The notes beneath the pieces were generated by a model, which ran no database searches, was not told the origin of the DNA, and saw only the letters and a list, made by a program, of their open reading frames with translations. This document shows positions 1-12,800 of a stretch of 64,000 nucleotides of DNA, piece after piece. Each line of letters starts with the position of its first letter. The first letter of the stretch is position 1. The DNA is from Euwallacea fornicatus (taxonomy: Eukaryota > Arthropoda > Insecta > Coleoptera > Curculionidae), in contig NW_027096038.1 in NCBI RefSeq assembly GCF_040115645.1, positions 496,001 to 560,000 on the forward strand, given 5' to 3'. The position numbers and the translations under genes are program-made.

Positions 1-72
1 TTTGAAAAGTCATAAAAGTTGTGTGTTTGAGCATATAAACTCCTATTTGTCTTGGAAATTCATCAAGATGCA

Positions 73-80
73 ATCATGAT
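73..80. other. Conserved palindrome ATCATGAT in each monomer
   Basis: Perfect 8-bp palindrome, shown in the first monomer and present in almost all others. Rare disruptions: ATCCTGAT (36501, 43189), ATCGTGAT (41077, 43013, 47237, 50405), ATCATGCT near 19261 and ATCATGAC at 54638. It could be a protein site or a chance palindrome; the sequence alone does not decide. Confidence 0.6.
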
Positions 81-126
81 GTGTTGTGACATCTTCAAAA
101 TCTCGTCGAGCTGATTAATGTGACAC

Positions 127-139
127 TTTGTTTAACAAA
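127..139. other. Conserved dyad TTTGTTTAACAAA in each monomer
   Basis: A perfect 6-bp inverted repeat around one base (TTTGTT-T-AACAAA), shown here in the first monomer and kept in nearly all others. Exceptions seen: TTTGATTAAC in some A monomers and TTTGTTAAAC at 18433 and 21073. Short dyads are reported as a feature of many centromeric satellites (family knowledge); a role here is inference. Confidence 0.7.
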
Positions 140-570
140 TTTGGTTCTCATTTGCCGATGTTATCGAGCTTCAAAGTTTGAAAAGTCATAAAAGTTGTGT
201 GTTTGAGCATATAAAGTACTATTTGTCTTGGAAATTCATCAAGATGCAATCATGATGTGTTGTGACATCTTCAAAATCTCGTCGAGCTGATTAATGTGAC
301 ACTTTGTTTAACAAATTTGTTTCTCATTTGCCGAAGTTATCGAGCTTCAAAGTTTGAAAAGTCATAAAAGTTGTGTGTTTGAGCATATAAAGTACTATTT
401 GTCTTGGAAATTCATCAAGATGCAATCATGATGTGTTGTGACATCTTCAACATCTCGTCGAGCTGATTAATGTGACACTTTGTTTAACAAATTTGTTTCT
501 CATTTGCCGAAGTTATCGAGCTTCAAAGTTTGAAAAGTCATAAAAGTTGTGTGTTTGAGCATATAAACTC

Positions 571-1751
571 CTATTTGTCTTGGAAATTCATCAAGATGCA
601 ATCATGATGTGTTGTGACATCTTCAAAATCTCGTCGAGCTGATTAATGTGACACTTTGTTTAACAAATTTGGTTCTCATTTGCCAATGTTATCGAGCTTC
701 AAAGTTTGAAAAGTCATAAAAGTTGTGTGTTTGAGCATATAAAGTACTATTTGTCTTGGAAATTCATCAAGATGCAATCATGATGTGTTGTGACATCTTC
801 AAAATCTCGTCGAGCTGATTAATGTGACACTTTGTTTAACAAATTTGTTTCTCATTTGCCGAAGTTATCGAGCTTCAAAGTTTGAAAAGTCATAAAAGTT
901 GTGTGTTTGAGCATATAAAGTACTATTTGTCTTGGAAATTCATCAAGATGCAATCATGATGTGTTGTGACATCTTCAAAATCTCGTCGAGCTGATTAATG
1001 TGACACTTTGTTTAACAAATTTGGTCCTAATTTGCCGAAGTTATCGAGCTTCAAAGTTTGAAAAGTCACAAAAGTTGTGTGTTTGAGCACATAAAGTACT
1101 ATTTTTCATGGAAATTCATCAAGATGCAATCATGATGTGTTGTGTTATTTTAAAGATCTCGTCGTGCTGATTAATTTGACACTTTGTTTAACAAATTTGG
1201 TCCTTATTTGCCGAAGTTATCGATCTACAAAGTGTGAAAAGTCACAAAAGTTTTGTGTTTGAGCACATAAAGTACTATTTGTCTTGGAAATTCATCTAGA
1301 TGCAATCATGATGTATTGTATCATTTTAAAGATCTCGTCGAGCTGATTAATTTGACACTTTGTTTAACAAATTTGGTCCTTATTTGCCGAAGTTATCGAG
1401 CTTCAAAGTTTGAAAAGTCACAAAAGTTGTGTGTTTGAGCACATAAAGTACTATTTTTCATGGAAATTCATCAAGATGCAATCATGATGTGTTGTGTTAT
1501 TTTAAAGATCTCGTCGAGCTGATTCATTTGACACTTTGTTTAACAAATTTGGTCCTTATTTGCCGAAGTTATCGAGCTTCAAAGTTTGAAAAGTCACAAA
1601 AGTTGTGTGTTTGAGCACATAAAGTACTATTTTTCATGGAAATTCATCAAGATGCAATCATGATGTGTTGTGTTATTTTAAAGATCTCGTCGTGCTGATT
1701 AATTTGACACTTTGTTTAACAAATTTGGTCCTAATTTGCCGAAGTTATCGA
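571..1751 (+). repeat. Duplicated 1.18-kb block, copy 1
   Basis: Matches 8666-9846 at 46 monomers (8095 bp, one base lost at the 8304 deletion). It holds three rare tags present in both copies: TGCCAATG at 683, GATGTATTGTATC near 1311 and GATTCATTTGAC at 1521. I saw no difference inside. It ends at 1751 where CGATCTAC meets CGAGCTTC in the other copy. Confidence 0.8.
1293..1302. other. 10-bp palindrome CATCTAGATG in E' monomers
   Basis: Perfect palindrome at monomer position about 61-70, found only in the CATCTAG variants; the common form CATCAAGATG breaks it at one base. It lies next to the ATCATGAT palindrome, so E' monomers carry two close dyads. Confidence 0.6.
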
Positions 1752-1931
1752 TCTACAAAGTGTGAAAAGTCACAAAAGTTTTGTGTTTGAGCACATAAAG
1801 TACTATTTGTCTTGGAAATTCATCAAGATGCAATCATGATGTGTTGTGACATCTTCAACATCTCGTCGAGCTGATTAATGTGACACTTTGTTTAACAAAT
1901 TTGTTTCTCATTTGCCGAAGTTATCGATCTA

Positions 1932-3488
1932 CAAAGTGTGAAAAGTCACAAAAGTTTTGTGTTTGAGCACATAAAGTACTATTTGTCTTGGAAATTCATC
2001 AAGATGCAATCATGATGTGTTGTGACATCTTCAACATCTCGTCGAGCTGATTAATGTGACACTTTGTTTAACAAATTTGTTTCTCATTTGCCGAAGTTAT
2101 CGAGCTTCAAAGTTTGAAAAGTCATAAAAGTTGTGTGTTTGAGCATATAAAGTACTATTTGTCTTGGAAATTCATCAAGATGCAATCATGATGTGTTGTG
2201 ACATCTTCAAAATCTCGTCGAGCTGATTAATGTGACACTTTGTTTAACAAATTTGGTCCTAATTTGCCGAAGTTATCGAGCTTCAAAGTTTGAAAAGTCA
2301 CAAAAGTTGTGTGTTTGAGCACATAAAGTACTATTTGTCTTGGAAATTCAACAAGATGCAATCATGATGTGTTGTGTCATTTTAAAGATCTCGTCGAGCT
2401 GATTAATTTGACACTTTGTTTAACAAATTTGGGTCTCTTTTGCCGAAGTTATCGATCTACAAAGTGTGAAAAGTCACAAAAGTTTTGTGTTTGAGCACAT
2501 AAAGTACTATTTGTCTTGGAAATTCATCAAGATGCAATCATGATGTGTTGTGACATCTTCAAAATCTCGTCGAGCTGATTAATGTGACACTTTGTTTAAC
2601 AAATTTGGTCCTAATTTGCCGAAGTTTTCGAGCTTCAAAGTTTGAAAAGTCACAAAAGTTGTGTGTTTGAGCACATAAAGTACTATTTGTCTTGGAAATT
2701 CAACAAGATGCAATCATGATGTGTTGTGTCATTTTAAAGATCTCGTAGAGCTGATTAATTTGACACTTTGTTTAACAAATTTGGTTCTTATTTACCGAAG
2801 TTATCGAGCTTCAAAGTGTGAAAAGTCACAAAAGTTTTGTGTTTGAGCACATAAAGTACTATTTGTCTTGGAAATTCATCAAGATGCAATCATGATGTGT
2901 TGTGACATCTTCAAAATCTCGTCGAGCTGATTAATGTGACACTTTGTTTAACAAATTTGTTTCTCATTTGCCGAAGTTATCGAGCTTCAAAGTTTGAAAA
3001 GTCACAAAAGTTGTGTGTTTGAGCACATAAAGTACTATTTGTCTTGGAAATTCATCAAGATGCAATCATGATGTGTTGTGACATCTTCAAAATCTCGTCG
3101 AGCTGATTAATGTGACACTTTGTTTAACAAATTTGTTTCTCATTTGCCGAAGTTATCGAGCTTCAAAGTTTGAAAAGTCATAAAAGTTGTGTGTTTGAGC
3201 ATATAAAGTACTATTTGTCTTGGAAATTCATCAAGATGCAATCATGATGTGTTGTGACATCTTCAAAATCTCGTCGAGCTGATTAATGTGACACTTTGTT
3301 TAACAAATTTGGTCCTAATTTGCCGAAGTTATCGAGCTTCAAAGTTTGAAAAGTCACAAAAGTTGTGTGTTTGAGCACATAAAGTACTATTTGTCTTGGA
3401 AATTCAACAAGATGCAATCATGATGTGTTGTGTCATTTTAAAGATCTCGTCGAGCTGATTAATTTGACACTTTGTTTAACAAATTTGG
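1932..3488 (+). repeat. Duplicated 1.56-kb block, copy 1
   Basis: Matches 4924-6480 at 17 monomers (2992 bp). Shared rare tags: GAAGTTTTCGAGC near 2621 and CTCGTAGAGCTG at 2743-2754. Part of the same segment is found a third time near 9.9-10.6 kb (CTCGTAGAG again at about 10486, 44 monomers from the first). Confidence 0.75.
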
Positions 3489-4464
3489 TTCTTATTTACC
3501 GAAGTTATCGAGCTTCAAAGTGTGAAAAGTCACAAAAGTTTTGTGTTTGAGCACATAAAGTACTATTTGTCTTGGAAATTCATCAAGATGCAATCATGAT
3601 GTGTTGTGACATCTTCAACATCTCGTCGAGCTGATTAATGTGACACTTTGTTTAACAAATTTGTTTCTCATTTGCCGAAGTTATCGAGCTTCAAAGTTTG
3701 AAAAGTCATAAAAGTTGTGTGTTTGAGCATATAAACTCCTATTTGTCTTGGAAATTCATCAAGATGCAATCATGATGTGTTGTGACATCTTCAAAATCTC
3801 GTCGAGCTGATTAATGTGACACTTTGTTTAACAAATTTGGTTCTCATTTGCCGATGTTATCGAGCTTCAAAGTTTGAAAAGTCATAAAAGTTGTGTGTTT
3901 GAGCATATAAAGTACTATTTGTCTTGGAAATTCATCAAGATGCAATCATGATGTGTTGTGACATCTTCAAAATCTCGTCGAGCTGATTAATGTGACACTT
4001 TGTTTAACAAATTTGTTTCTCATTTGCCGAAGTTATCGAGCTTCAAAGTTTGAAAAGTCATAAAAGTTGTGTGTTTGAGCATATAAAGTACTATTTGTCT
4101 TGGAAATTCATCAAGATGCAATCATGATGTGTTGTGACATCTTCAAAATCTCGTCGAGCTGATTAATGTGACACTTTGTTTAACAAATTTGGTCCTAATT
4201 TGCCGAAGTTATCGAGCTTCAAAGTTTGAAAAGTCACAAAAGTTGTGTGTTTGAGCACATAAAGTACTATTTGTCTTGGAAATTCAACAAGATGCAATCA
4301 TGATGTGTTGTGTCATTTTAAAGATCTCGTCGAGCTGATTAATTTGACACTTTGTTTAACAAATTTGGGTCTCATTTGCCGAAGTTATCGATCTACAAAG
4401 TGTGAAAAGTCACAAAAGTTTTGTGTTTGAGCACATAAAGTACTATTTGTCTTGGAAATTCATC
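3221..4464 (+). repeat. Duplicated 1.24-kb block, copy 1
   Basis: Matches 6741-7984 at 20 monomers (3520 bp), including the A monomer starting at 3697 (A at 7217 in the copy). It overlaps the right end of the 17-monomer duplication, so offsets change from 17 to 20 monomers across 3221-3488. Confidence 0.75.
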
Positions 4465-4923
4465 TAGATGCAATCATGATGTGTTGTATCATTTTAAAGA
4501 TCTCGTCGAGCTGATTAATTTGACACTTTGTTTAACAAATTTGGTCCTTATTTGCCGAAGTTATCGAGCTTCAAAGTGTGAAAAGTCACAAAAGTTGTGT
4601 GTTTGAGCACATAAAGTACTATTTTTCATGGAAATTCATCAAGATGCAATCATGATGTGTTGTGACATCTTCAAAATCTCGTCGAGCTGATTAATGTGAC
4701 ACTTTGTTTAACAAATTTGGTCCTAATTTGCCGAAGTTATCGAGCTTCAAAGTTTGAAAAGTCACAAAAGTTGTGTGTTTGAGCACATAAAGTACTATTT
4801 GTCTTGGAAATTCAACAAGATGCAATCATGATGTGTTGTGTCATTTTAAAGATCTCGTCGAGCTGATTAATTTGACACTTTGTTTAACAAATTTGGTTCT
4901 TATTTACCGAAGTTATCGAGCTT

Positions 4924-6480
4924 CAAAGTGTGAAAAGTCACAAAAGTTTTGTGTTTGAGCACATAAAGTACTATTTGTCTTGGAAATTCATCAAGATGCA
5001 ATCATGATGTGTTGTGACATCTTCAACATCTCGTCGAGCTGATTAATGTGACACTTTGTTTAACAAATTTGTTTCTCATTTGCCGAAGTTATCGAGCTTC
5101 AAAGTTTGAAAAGTCATAAAAGTTGTGTGTTTGAGCATATAAAGTACTATTTGTCTTGGAAATTCATCAAGATGCAATCATGATGTGTTGTGACATCTTC
5201 AAAATCTCGTCGAGCTGATTAATGTGACACTTTGTTTAACAAATTTGGTCCTAATTTGCCGAAGTTATCGAGCTTCAAAGTTTGAAAAGTCACAAAAGTT
5301 GTGTGTTTGAGCACATAAAGTACTATTTGTCTTGGAAATTCAACAAGATGCAATCATGATGTGTTGTGTCATTTTAAAGATCTCGTCGAGCTGATTAATT
5401 TGACACTTTGTTTAACAAATTTGGGTCTCTTTTGCCGAAGTTATCGATCTACAAAGTGTGAAAAGTCACAAAAGTTTTGTGTTTGAGCACATAAAGTACT
5501 ATTTGTCTTGGAAATTCATCAAGATGCAATCATGATGTGTTGTGACATCTTCAAAATCTCGTCGAGCTGATTAATGTGACACTTTGTTTAACAAATTTGG
5601 TCCTAATTTGCCGAAGTTTTCGAGCTTCAAAGTTTGAAAAGTCACAAAAGTTGTGTGTTTGAGCACATAAAATACTATTTGTCTTGGAAATTCAACAAGA
5701 TGCAATCATGATGTGTTGTGTCATTTTAAAGATCTCGTAGAGCTGATTAATTTGACACTTTGTTTAACAAATTTGGTTCTTATTTACCGAAGTTATCGAG
5801 CTTCAAAGTGTGAAAAGTCACAAAAGTTTTGTGTTTGAGCACATAAAGTACTATTTGTCTTGGAAATTCATCAAGATGCAATCATGATGTGTTGTGACAT
5901 CTTCAAAATCTCGTCGAGCTGATTAATGTGACACTTTGTTTAACAAATTTGTTTCTCATTTGCCGAAGTTATCGAGCTTCAAAGTTTGAAAAGTCACAAA
6001 AGTTGTGTGTTTGAGCACATAAAGTACTATTTGTCTTGGAAATTCATCAAGATGCAATCATGATGTGTTGTGACATCTTCAAAATCTCGTCGAGCTGATT
6101 AATGTGACACTTTGTTTAACAAATTTGTTTCTCATTTGCCGAAGTTATCGAGCTTCAAAGTTTGAAAAGTCATAAAAGTTGTGTGTTTGAGCATATAAAG
6201 TACTATTTGTCTTGGAAATTCATCAAGATGCAATCATGATGTGTTGTGACATCTTCAAAATCTCGTCGAGCTGATTAATGTGACACTTTGTTTAACAAAT
6301 TTGGTCCTAATTTGCCGAAGTTATCGAGCTTCAAAGTTTGAAAAGTCACAAAAGTTGTGTGTTTGAGCACATAAAGTACTATTTGTCTTGGAAATTCAAC
6401 AAGATGCAATCATGATGTGTTGTGTCATTTTAAAGATCTCGTCGAGCTGATTAATTTGACACTTTGTTTAACAAATTTGG
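4924..6480 (+). repeat. Duplicated 1.56-kb block, copy 2
   Basis: Copy of 1932-3488, with one difference seen (CATAAAATAC at 5672 against CATAAAGTAC). It ends where GGGTCTC replaces GGTTCTTATTTACC. Confidence 0.75.
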
Positions 6481-6740
6481 GTCTCATTTGCCGAAGTTAT
6501 CGATCTACAAAGTGTGAAAAGTCACAAAAGTTTTGTGTTTGAGCACATAAAGTACTATTTGTCTTGGAAATTCATCTAGATGCAATCATGATGTGTTGTA
6601 TCATTTTAAAGATCTCGTCGAGCTGATTAATTTGACACTTTGTTTAACAAATTTGGTCCTTATTTGCCGAAGTTATCGAGCTTCAAAGTGTGAAAAGTCA
6701 CAAAAGTTGTGTGTTTGAGCACATAAAGTACTATTTTTCA

Positions 6741-7984
6741 TGGAAATTCATCAAGATGCAATCATGATGTGTTGTGACATCTTCAAAATCTCGTCGAGCT
6801 GATTAATGTGACACTTTGTTTAACAAATTTGGTCCTAATTTGCCGAAGTTATCGAGCTTCAAAGTTTGAAAAGTCACAAAAGTTGTGTGTTTGAGCACAT
6901 AAAGTACTATTTGTCTTGGAAATTCAACAAGATGCAATCATGATGTGTTGTGTCATTTTAAAGATCTCGTCGAGCTGATTAATTTGACACTTTGTTTAAC
7001 AAATTTGGTTCTTATTTACCGAAGTTATCGAGCTTCAAAGTGTGAAAAGTCACAAAAGTTTTGTGTTTGAGCACATAAAGTACTATTTGTCTTGGAAATT
7101 CATCAAGATGCAATCATGATGTGTTGTGACATCTTCAACATCTCGTCGAGCTGATTAATGTGACACTTTGTTTAACAAATTTGTTTCTCATTTGCCGAAG
7201 TTATCGAGCTTCAAAGTTTGAAAAGTCATAAAAGTTGTGTGTTTGAGCATATAAACTCCTATTTGTCTTGGAAATTCATCAAGATGCAATCATGATGTGT
7301 TGTGACATCTTCAAAATCTCGTCGAGCTGATTAATGTGACACTTTGTTTAACAAATTTGGTTCTCATTTGCCGATGTTATCGAGCTTCAAAGTTTGAAAG
7401 GTCATAAAAGTTGTGTGTTTGAGCATATAAAGTACTATTTGTCTTGGAAATTCATCAAGATGCAATCATGATGTGTTGTGACATCTTCAAAATCTCGTCG
7501 AGCTGATTAATGTGACACTTTGTTTAACAAATTTGTTTCTCATTTGCCGAAGTTATCGAGCTTCAAAGTTTGAAAAGTCATAAAAGTTGTGTGTTTGAGC
7601 ATATAAAGTACTATTTGTCTTGGAAATTCATCAAGATGCAATCATGATGTGTTGTGACATCTTCAAAATCTCGTCGAGCTGATTAATGTGACACTTTGTT
7701 TAACAAATTTGGTCCTAATTTGCCGAAGTTATCGAGCTTCAAAGTTTGAAAAGTCACAAAAGTTGTGTGTTTGAGCACATAAAGTACTATTTGTCTTGGA
7801 AATTCAACAAGATGCAATCATGATGTGTTGTGTCATTTTAAAGATCTCGTCGAGCTGATTAATTTGACACTTTGTTTAACAAATTTGGGTCTCATTTGCC
7901 GAAGTTATCGATCTACAAAGTGTGAAAAGTCACAAAAGTTTTGTGTTTGAGCACATAAAGTACTATTTGTCTTGGAAATTCATC
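6741..7984 (+). repeat. Duplicated 1.24-kb block, copy 2
   Basis: Copy of 3221-4464 with one private change seen (GAAAGGTCAT at 7400). Ends at CATCAAG where the other copy has CATCTAG. Confidence 0.75.
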
Positions 7985-8644
7985 AAGATGCAATCATGAT
8001 GTGTTGTGACATCTTCAACATCTCGTCGAGCTGATTAATGTGACACTTTGTTTAACAAATTTGTTTCTCATTTGCCGAAGTTATCGAGCTTCAAAGTTTG
8101 AAAAGTCATAAAAGTTGTGTGTTTGAGCATATAAACTCCTATTTGTCTTGGAAATTCATCAAGATGCAATCATGATGTGTTGTGACATCTTCAAAATCTC
8201 GTCGAGCTGATTAATGTGACACTTTGTTTAACAAATTTGGTTCTCATTTGCCGATGTTATCGAGCTTCAAAGTTTGAAAAGTCATAAAAGTTGTGTGTTT
8301 GAGCTATAAAGTACTATTTGTCTTGGAAATTCATCAAGATGCAATCATGATGTGTTGTGACATCTTCAAAATCTCGTCGAGCTGATTAATGTGACACTTT
8401 GTTTAACAAATTTGTTTCTCATTTGCCGAAGTTATCGAGCTTCAAAGTTTGAAAAGTCATAAAAGTTGTGTGTTTGAGCATATAAAGTACTATTTGTCTT
8501 GGAAATTCATCAAGATGCAATCATGATGTGTTGTGACATCTTCAAAATCTCGTCGAGCTGATTAATGTGACACTTTGTTTAACAAATTTGGTCCTAATTT
8601 GCCGAAGTTATCGAGCTTCAAAGTTTGAAAAGTCACAAAAGTTG
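7634..8644 (+). repeat. Duplicated block carrying the 1-bp deletion, copy 1
   Basis: Matches 13969-14979 at an offset of 36 monomers (6335 bp). I saw only two differences inside about 1011 bp, both private to the other copy. Flanks diverge at 7633 (CATCAAG against CATCTAG) and 8645 (GTTGGG against GTTGTG). Confidence 0.8.
8273..8447 (+). repeat. 175-bp monomer with 1-bp deletion (first copy)
   Basis: B-type monomer directly after the A monomer at 8097. GAGCATATAAAG is shortened to GAGCTATAAAG near 8304, removing one base. All later monomers shift by one base relative to the 176 lattice. The same deletion recurs at 14608-14782, within a longer matching block. Confidence 0.95.
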
Positions 8645-8665
8645 GGTGTTTGAGCACATAAAGTA

Positions 8666-9846
8666 CTATTTGTCTTGGAAATTCATCAAGATGCAATCAT
8701 GATGTGTTGTGACATCTTCAAAATCTCGTCGAGCTGATTAATGTGACACTTTGTTTAACAAATTTGGTTCTCATTTGCCAATGTTATCGAGCTTCAAAGT
8801 TTGAAAAGTCATAAAAGTTGTGTGTTTGAGCATATAAAGTACTATTTGTCTTGGAAATTCATCAAGATGCAATCATGATGTGTTGTGACATCTTCAAAAT
8901 CTCGTCGAGCTGATTAATGTGACACTTTGTTTAACAAATTTGTTTCTCATTTGCCGAAGTTATCGAGCTTCAAAGTTTGAAAAGTCATAAAAGTTGTGTG
9001 TTTGAGCATATAAAGTACTATTTGTCTTGGAAATTCATCAAGATGCAATCATGATGTGTTGTGACATCTTCAAAATCTCGTCGAGCTGATTAATGTGACA
9101 CTTTGTTTAACAAATTTGGTCCTAATTTGCCGAAGTTATCGAGCTTCAAAGTTTGAAAAGTCACAAAAGTTGTGTGTTTGAGCACATAAAGTACTATTTT
9201 TCATGGAAATTCATCAAGATGCAATCATGATGTGTTGTGTTATTTTAAAGATCTCGTCGTGCTGATTAATTTGACACTTTGTTTAACAAATTTGGTCCTT
9301 ATTTGCCGAAGTTATCGATCTACAAAGTGTGAAAAGTCACAAAAGTTTTGTGTTTGAGCACATAAAGTACTATTTGTCTTGGAAATTCATCTAGATGCAA
9401 TCATGATGTATTGTATCATTTTAAAGATCTCGTCGAGCTGATTAATTTGACACTTTGTTTAACAAATTTGGTCCTTATTTGCCGAAGTTATCGAGCTTCA
9501 AAGTTTGAAAAGTCACAAAAGTTGTGTGTTTGAGCACATAAAGTACTATTTTTCATGGAAATTCATCAAGATGCAATCATGATGTGTTGTGTTATTTTAA
9601 AGATCTCGTCGAGCTGATTCATTTGACACTTTGTTTAACAAATTTGGTCCTTATTTGCCGAAGTTATCGAGCTTCAAAGTTTGAAAAGTCACAAAAGTTG
9701 TGTGTTTGAGCACATAAAGTACTATTTTTCATGGAAATTCATCAAGATGCAATCATGATGTGTTGTGTTATTTTAAAGATCTCGTCGTGCTGATTAATTT
9801 GACACTTTGTTTAACAAATTTGGTCCTAATTTGCCGAAGTTATCGA
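8666..9846 (+). repeat. Duplicated 1.18-kb block, copy 2
   Basis: Copy of 571-1751 with the same three rare tags at 8778, near 9405 and at 9616. It follows within 22 bp the block ending at 8644, so two different long-range copies abut here. Confidence 0.8.
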
Positions 9847-12800
9847 GCTTCAAAGTGTGAAAAGTCACAAAAGTTTTGTGTTTGAGCACATAAAGTACTA
9901 TTTGTCTTGGAAATTCATCAAGATGCAATCATGATGTGTTGTGACATCTTCAAAATCTCGTCGAGCTGATTAATGTGACACTTTGTTTAACAAATTTGGT
10001 CCTAATTTGCCGAAGTTATCGAGCTTCAAAGTTTGAAAAGTCACAAAAGTTGTGTGTTTGAGCACATAAAGTACTATTTGTCTTGGAAATTCAACAAGAT
10101 GCAATCATGATGTGTTGTGTCATTTTAAAGATCTCGTCGAGCTGATTAATTTGACACTTTGTTTAACAAATTTGGGTCTCTTTTGCCGAAGTTATCGATC
10201 TACAAAGTGTGAAAAGTCACAAAAGTTTTGTGTTTGAGCACATAAAGTACTATTTGTCTTGGAAATTCATCAAGATGCAATCATGATGTGTTGTGACATC
10301 TTCAAAATCTCGTCGAGCTGATTAATGTGACACTTTGTTTAACAAATTTGGTCCTAATTTGCCGAAGTTTTCGAGCTTCAAAGTTTGAAAAGTCACAAAA
10401 GTTGTGTGTTTGAGCACATAAAGTACTATTTGTCTTGGAAATTCAACAAGATGCAATCATGATGTGTTGTGTCATTTTAAAGATCTCGTAGAGCTGATTA
10501 ATTTGACACTTTGTTTAACAAATTTGGTTCTTATTTACCGAAGTTATCGAGCTTCAAAGTGTGAAAAGTCACAAAAGTTTTGTGTTTGAGCACATAAAGT
10601 ACTATTTGTCTTGGAAATTCATCAAGATGCAATCATGATGTGTTGTGACATCTTCAACATCTCGTCGAGCTGATTAATGTGACACTTTGTTTAACAAATT
10701 TGTTTCTCATTTGCCGAAGTTATCGAGCTTCAAAGTTTGAAAAGTCATAAAAGTTGTGTGTTTGAGCATATAAAGTACTATTTGTCTTGGAAATTCATCA
10801 AGATGCAATCATGATGTGTTGTATCATTTTAAAGATCTCGTCGAGCTGATTAATTTGACACTTTGTTTAACAAATTTGGTCCTTATTTGCCGAAGTTATC
10901 GAGCTTCAAAGTTTGAAAAGTCACAAAAGTTGTGTGTTTGAGCACATAAAGTACTATTTTTCATGGAAATTCATCAAGATGCAATCATGATGTGTTGTGA
11001 CATCTTCAAAATCTCGTCGAGCTGATTAATGTGACACTTTGTTTAACAAATTTGTTTCTCATTTGCCGAAGTTATCGAGCTTCAAAGTTTGAAAAGTCAC
11101 AAAAGTTGTGTGTTTGAGCACATAAAGTACTATTTGTCTTGGAAATTCATCAAGATGCAATCATGATGTGTTGTGACATCTTCAAAATCTCGTCGAGCTG
11201 ATTAATGTGACACTTTGTTTAACAAATTTGTTTCTCATTTGCCGAAGTTATCGAGCTTCAAAGTTTGAAAAGTCATAAAAGTTGTGTGTTTGAGCATATA
11301 AAGTACTATTTGTCTTGGAAATTCATCAAGATGCAATCATGATGTGTTGTGACATCTTCAAAATCTCGTCGAGCTGATTAATGTGACACTTTGTTTAACA
11401 AATTTGGTCCTAATTTGCCGAAGTTATCGAGCTTCAAAGTTTGAAAAGTCACAAAAGTTGTGTGTTTGAGCACATAAAGTACTATTTGTCTTGGAAATTC
11501 AACAAGATGCAATCATGATGTGTTGTGTCATTTTAAAGATCTCGTCGAGCTGATTAATTTGACACTTTGTTTAACAAATTTGGTTCTTATTTACCGAAGT
11601 TATCGAGCTTCAAAGTGTGAAAAGTCACAAAAGTTTTGTGTTTGAGCACATAAAGTACTATTTGTCTTGGAAATTCATCAAGATGCAATCATGATGTGTT
11701 GTGACATCTTCAACATCTCGTCGAGCTGATTAATGTGACACTTTGTTTAACAAATTTGTTTCTCATTTGCCGAAGTTATCGAGCTTCAAAGTTTGAAAAG
11801 TCATAAAAGTTGTGTGTTTGAGCATATAAACTCCTATTTGTCTTGGAAATTCATCAAGATGCAATCATGATGTGTTGTGACATCTTCAAAATCTCGTCGA
11901 GCTGATTAATGTGACACTTTGTTTAACAAATTTGGTTCTCATTTGCCGATGTTATCGAGCTTCAAAGTTTGAAAAGTCATAAAAGTTGTGTGTTTGAGCA
12001 TATAAAGTACTATTTGTCTTGGAAATTCATCAAGATGCAATCATGATGTGTTGTGACATCTTCAAAATCTCGTCGAGCTGATTAATGTGACACTTTGTTT
12101 AACAAATTTGTTTCTCATTTGCCGAAGTTATCGAGCTTCAAAGTTTGAAAAGTCATAAAAGTTGTGTGTTTGAGCATATAAAGTACTATTTGTCTTGGAA
12201 ATTCATCAAGATGCAATCATGATGTGTTGTGACATCTTCAAAATCTCGTCGAGCTGATTAATGTGACACTTTGTTTAACAAATTTGGTCCTAATTTGCCG
12301 AAGTTATCGAGCTTCAAAGTTTGAAAAGTCACAAAAGTTGTGTGTTTGAGCACATAAAGTACTATTTGTCTTGGAAATTCAACAAGATGCAATCATGATG
12401 TGTTGTGTCATTTTAAAGATCTCGTCGAGCTGATTAATTTGACACTTTGTTTAACAAATTTGGGTCTCATTTGCCGAAGTTATCGATCTACAAAGTGTGA
12501 AAAGTCACAAAAGTTTTGTGTTTGAGCACATAAAGTACTATTTGTCTTGGAAATTCATCTAGATGCAATCATGATGTGTTGTATCATTTTAAAGATCTCG
12601 TCGAGCTGATTAATTTGACACTTTGTTTAACAAATTTGGTCCTTATTTGCCGAAGTTATCGAGCTTCAAAGTGTGAAAAGTCACAAAAGTTGTGTGTTTG
12701 AGCACATAAAGTACTATTTTTCATGGAAATTCATCAAGATGCAATCATGATGTGTTGTGACATCTTCAAAATCTCGTCGAGCTGATTAATGTGACACTTT

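Larger units (their letters stand above)
1..176 (+). repeat. Type A monomer (ACTCC variant), reference unit
   Basis: Reference copy for coordinates inside the unit. Order of landmarks: TTTGAAAAGTCATAAAAG (1-18), GAGCATATAAACTCC (about 29-43), GTCTTGGAAATTCATCAAG, CAATCATGATG (from 71), TGTGACATCTTCAAAATC, CTCGTCGAGCTG, AATGTGAC, the dyad at 127-139, GGTTCTCATTTGCCGATG and CGAGCTTCAAAG at the end. ACTCC in place of AGTAC and CCGATG in place of CCGAAG mark the type. In the reading, 27 ACTCC monomers were found in the window, none in domain II. Confidence 0.9.

Noticed and set aside
29..43. TATA-like promoter in GAGCATATAAA
   Set aside because: CATATAAA occurs in each A, B and C monomer and has no downstream gene. 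It is a chance consequence of AT-rich sequence; satellite transcription cannot be judged from this.
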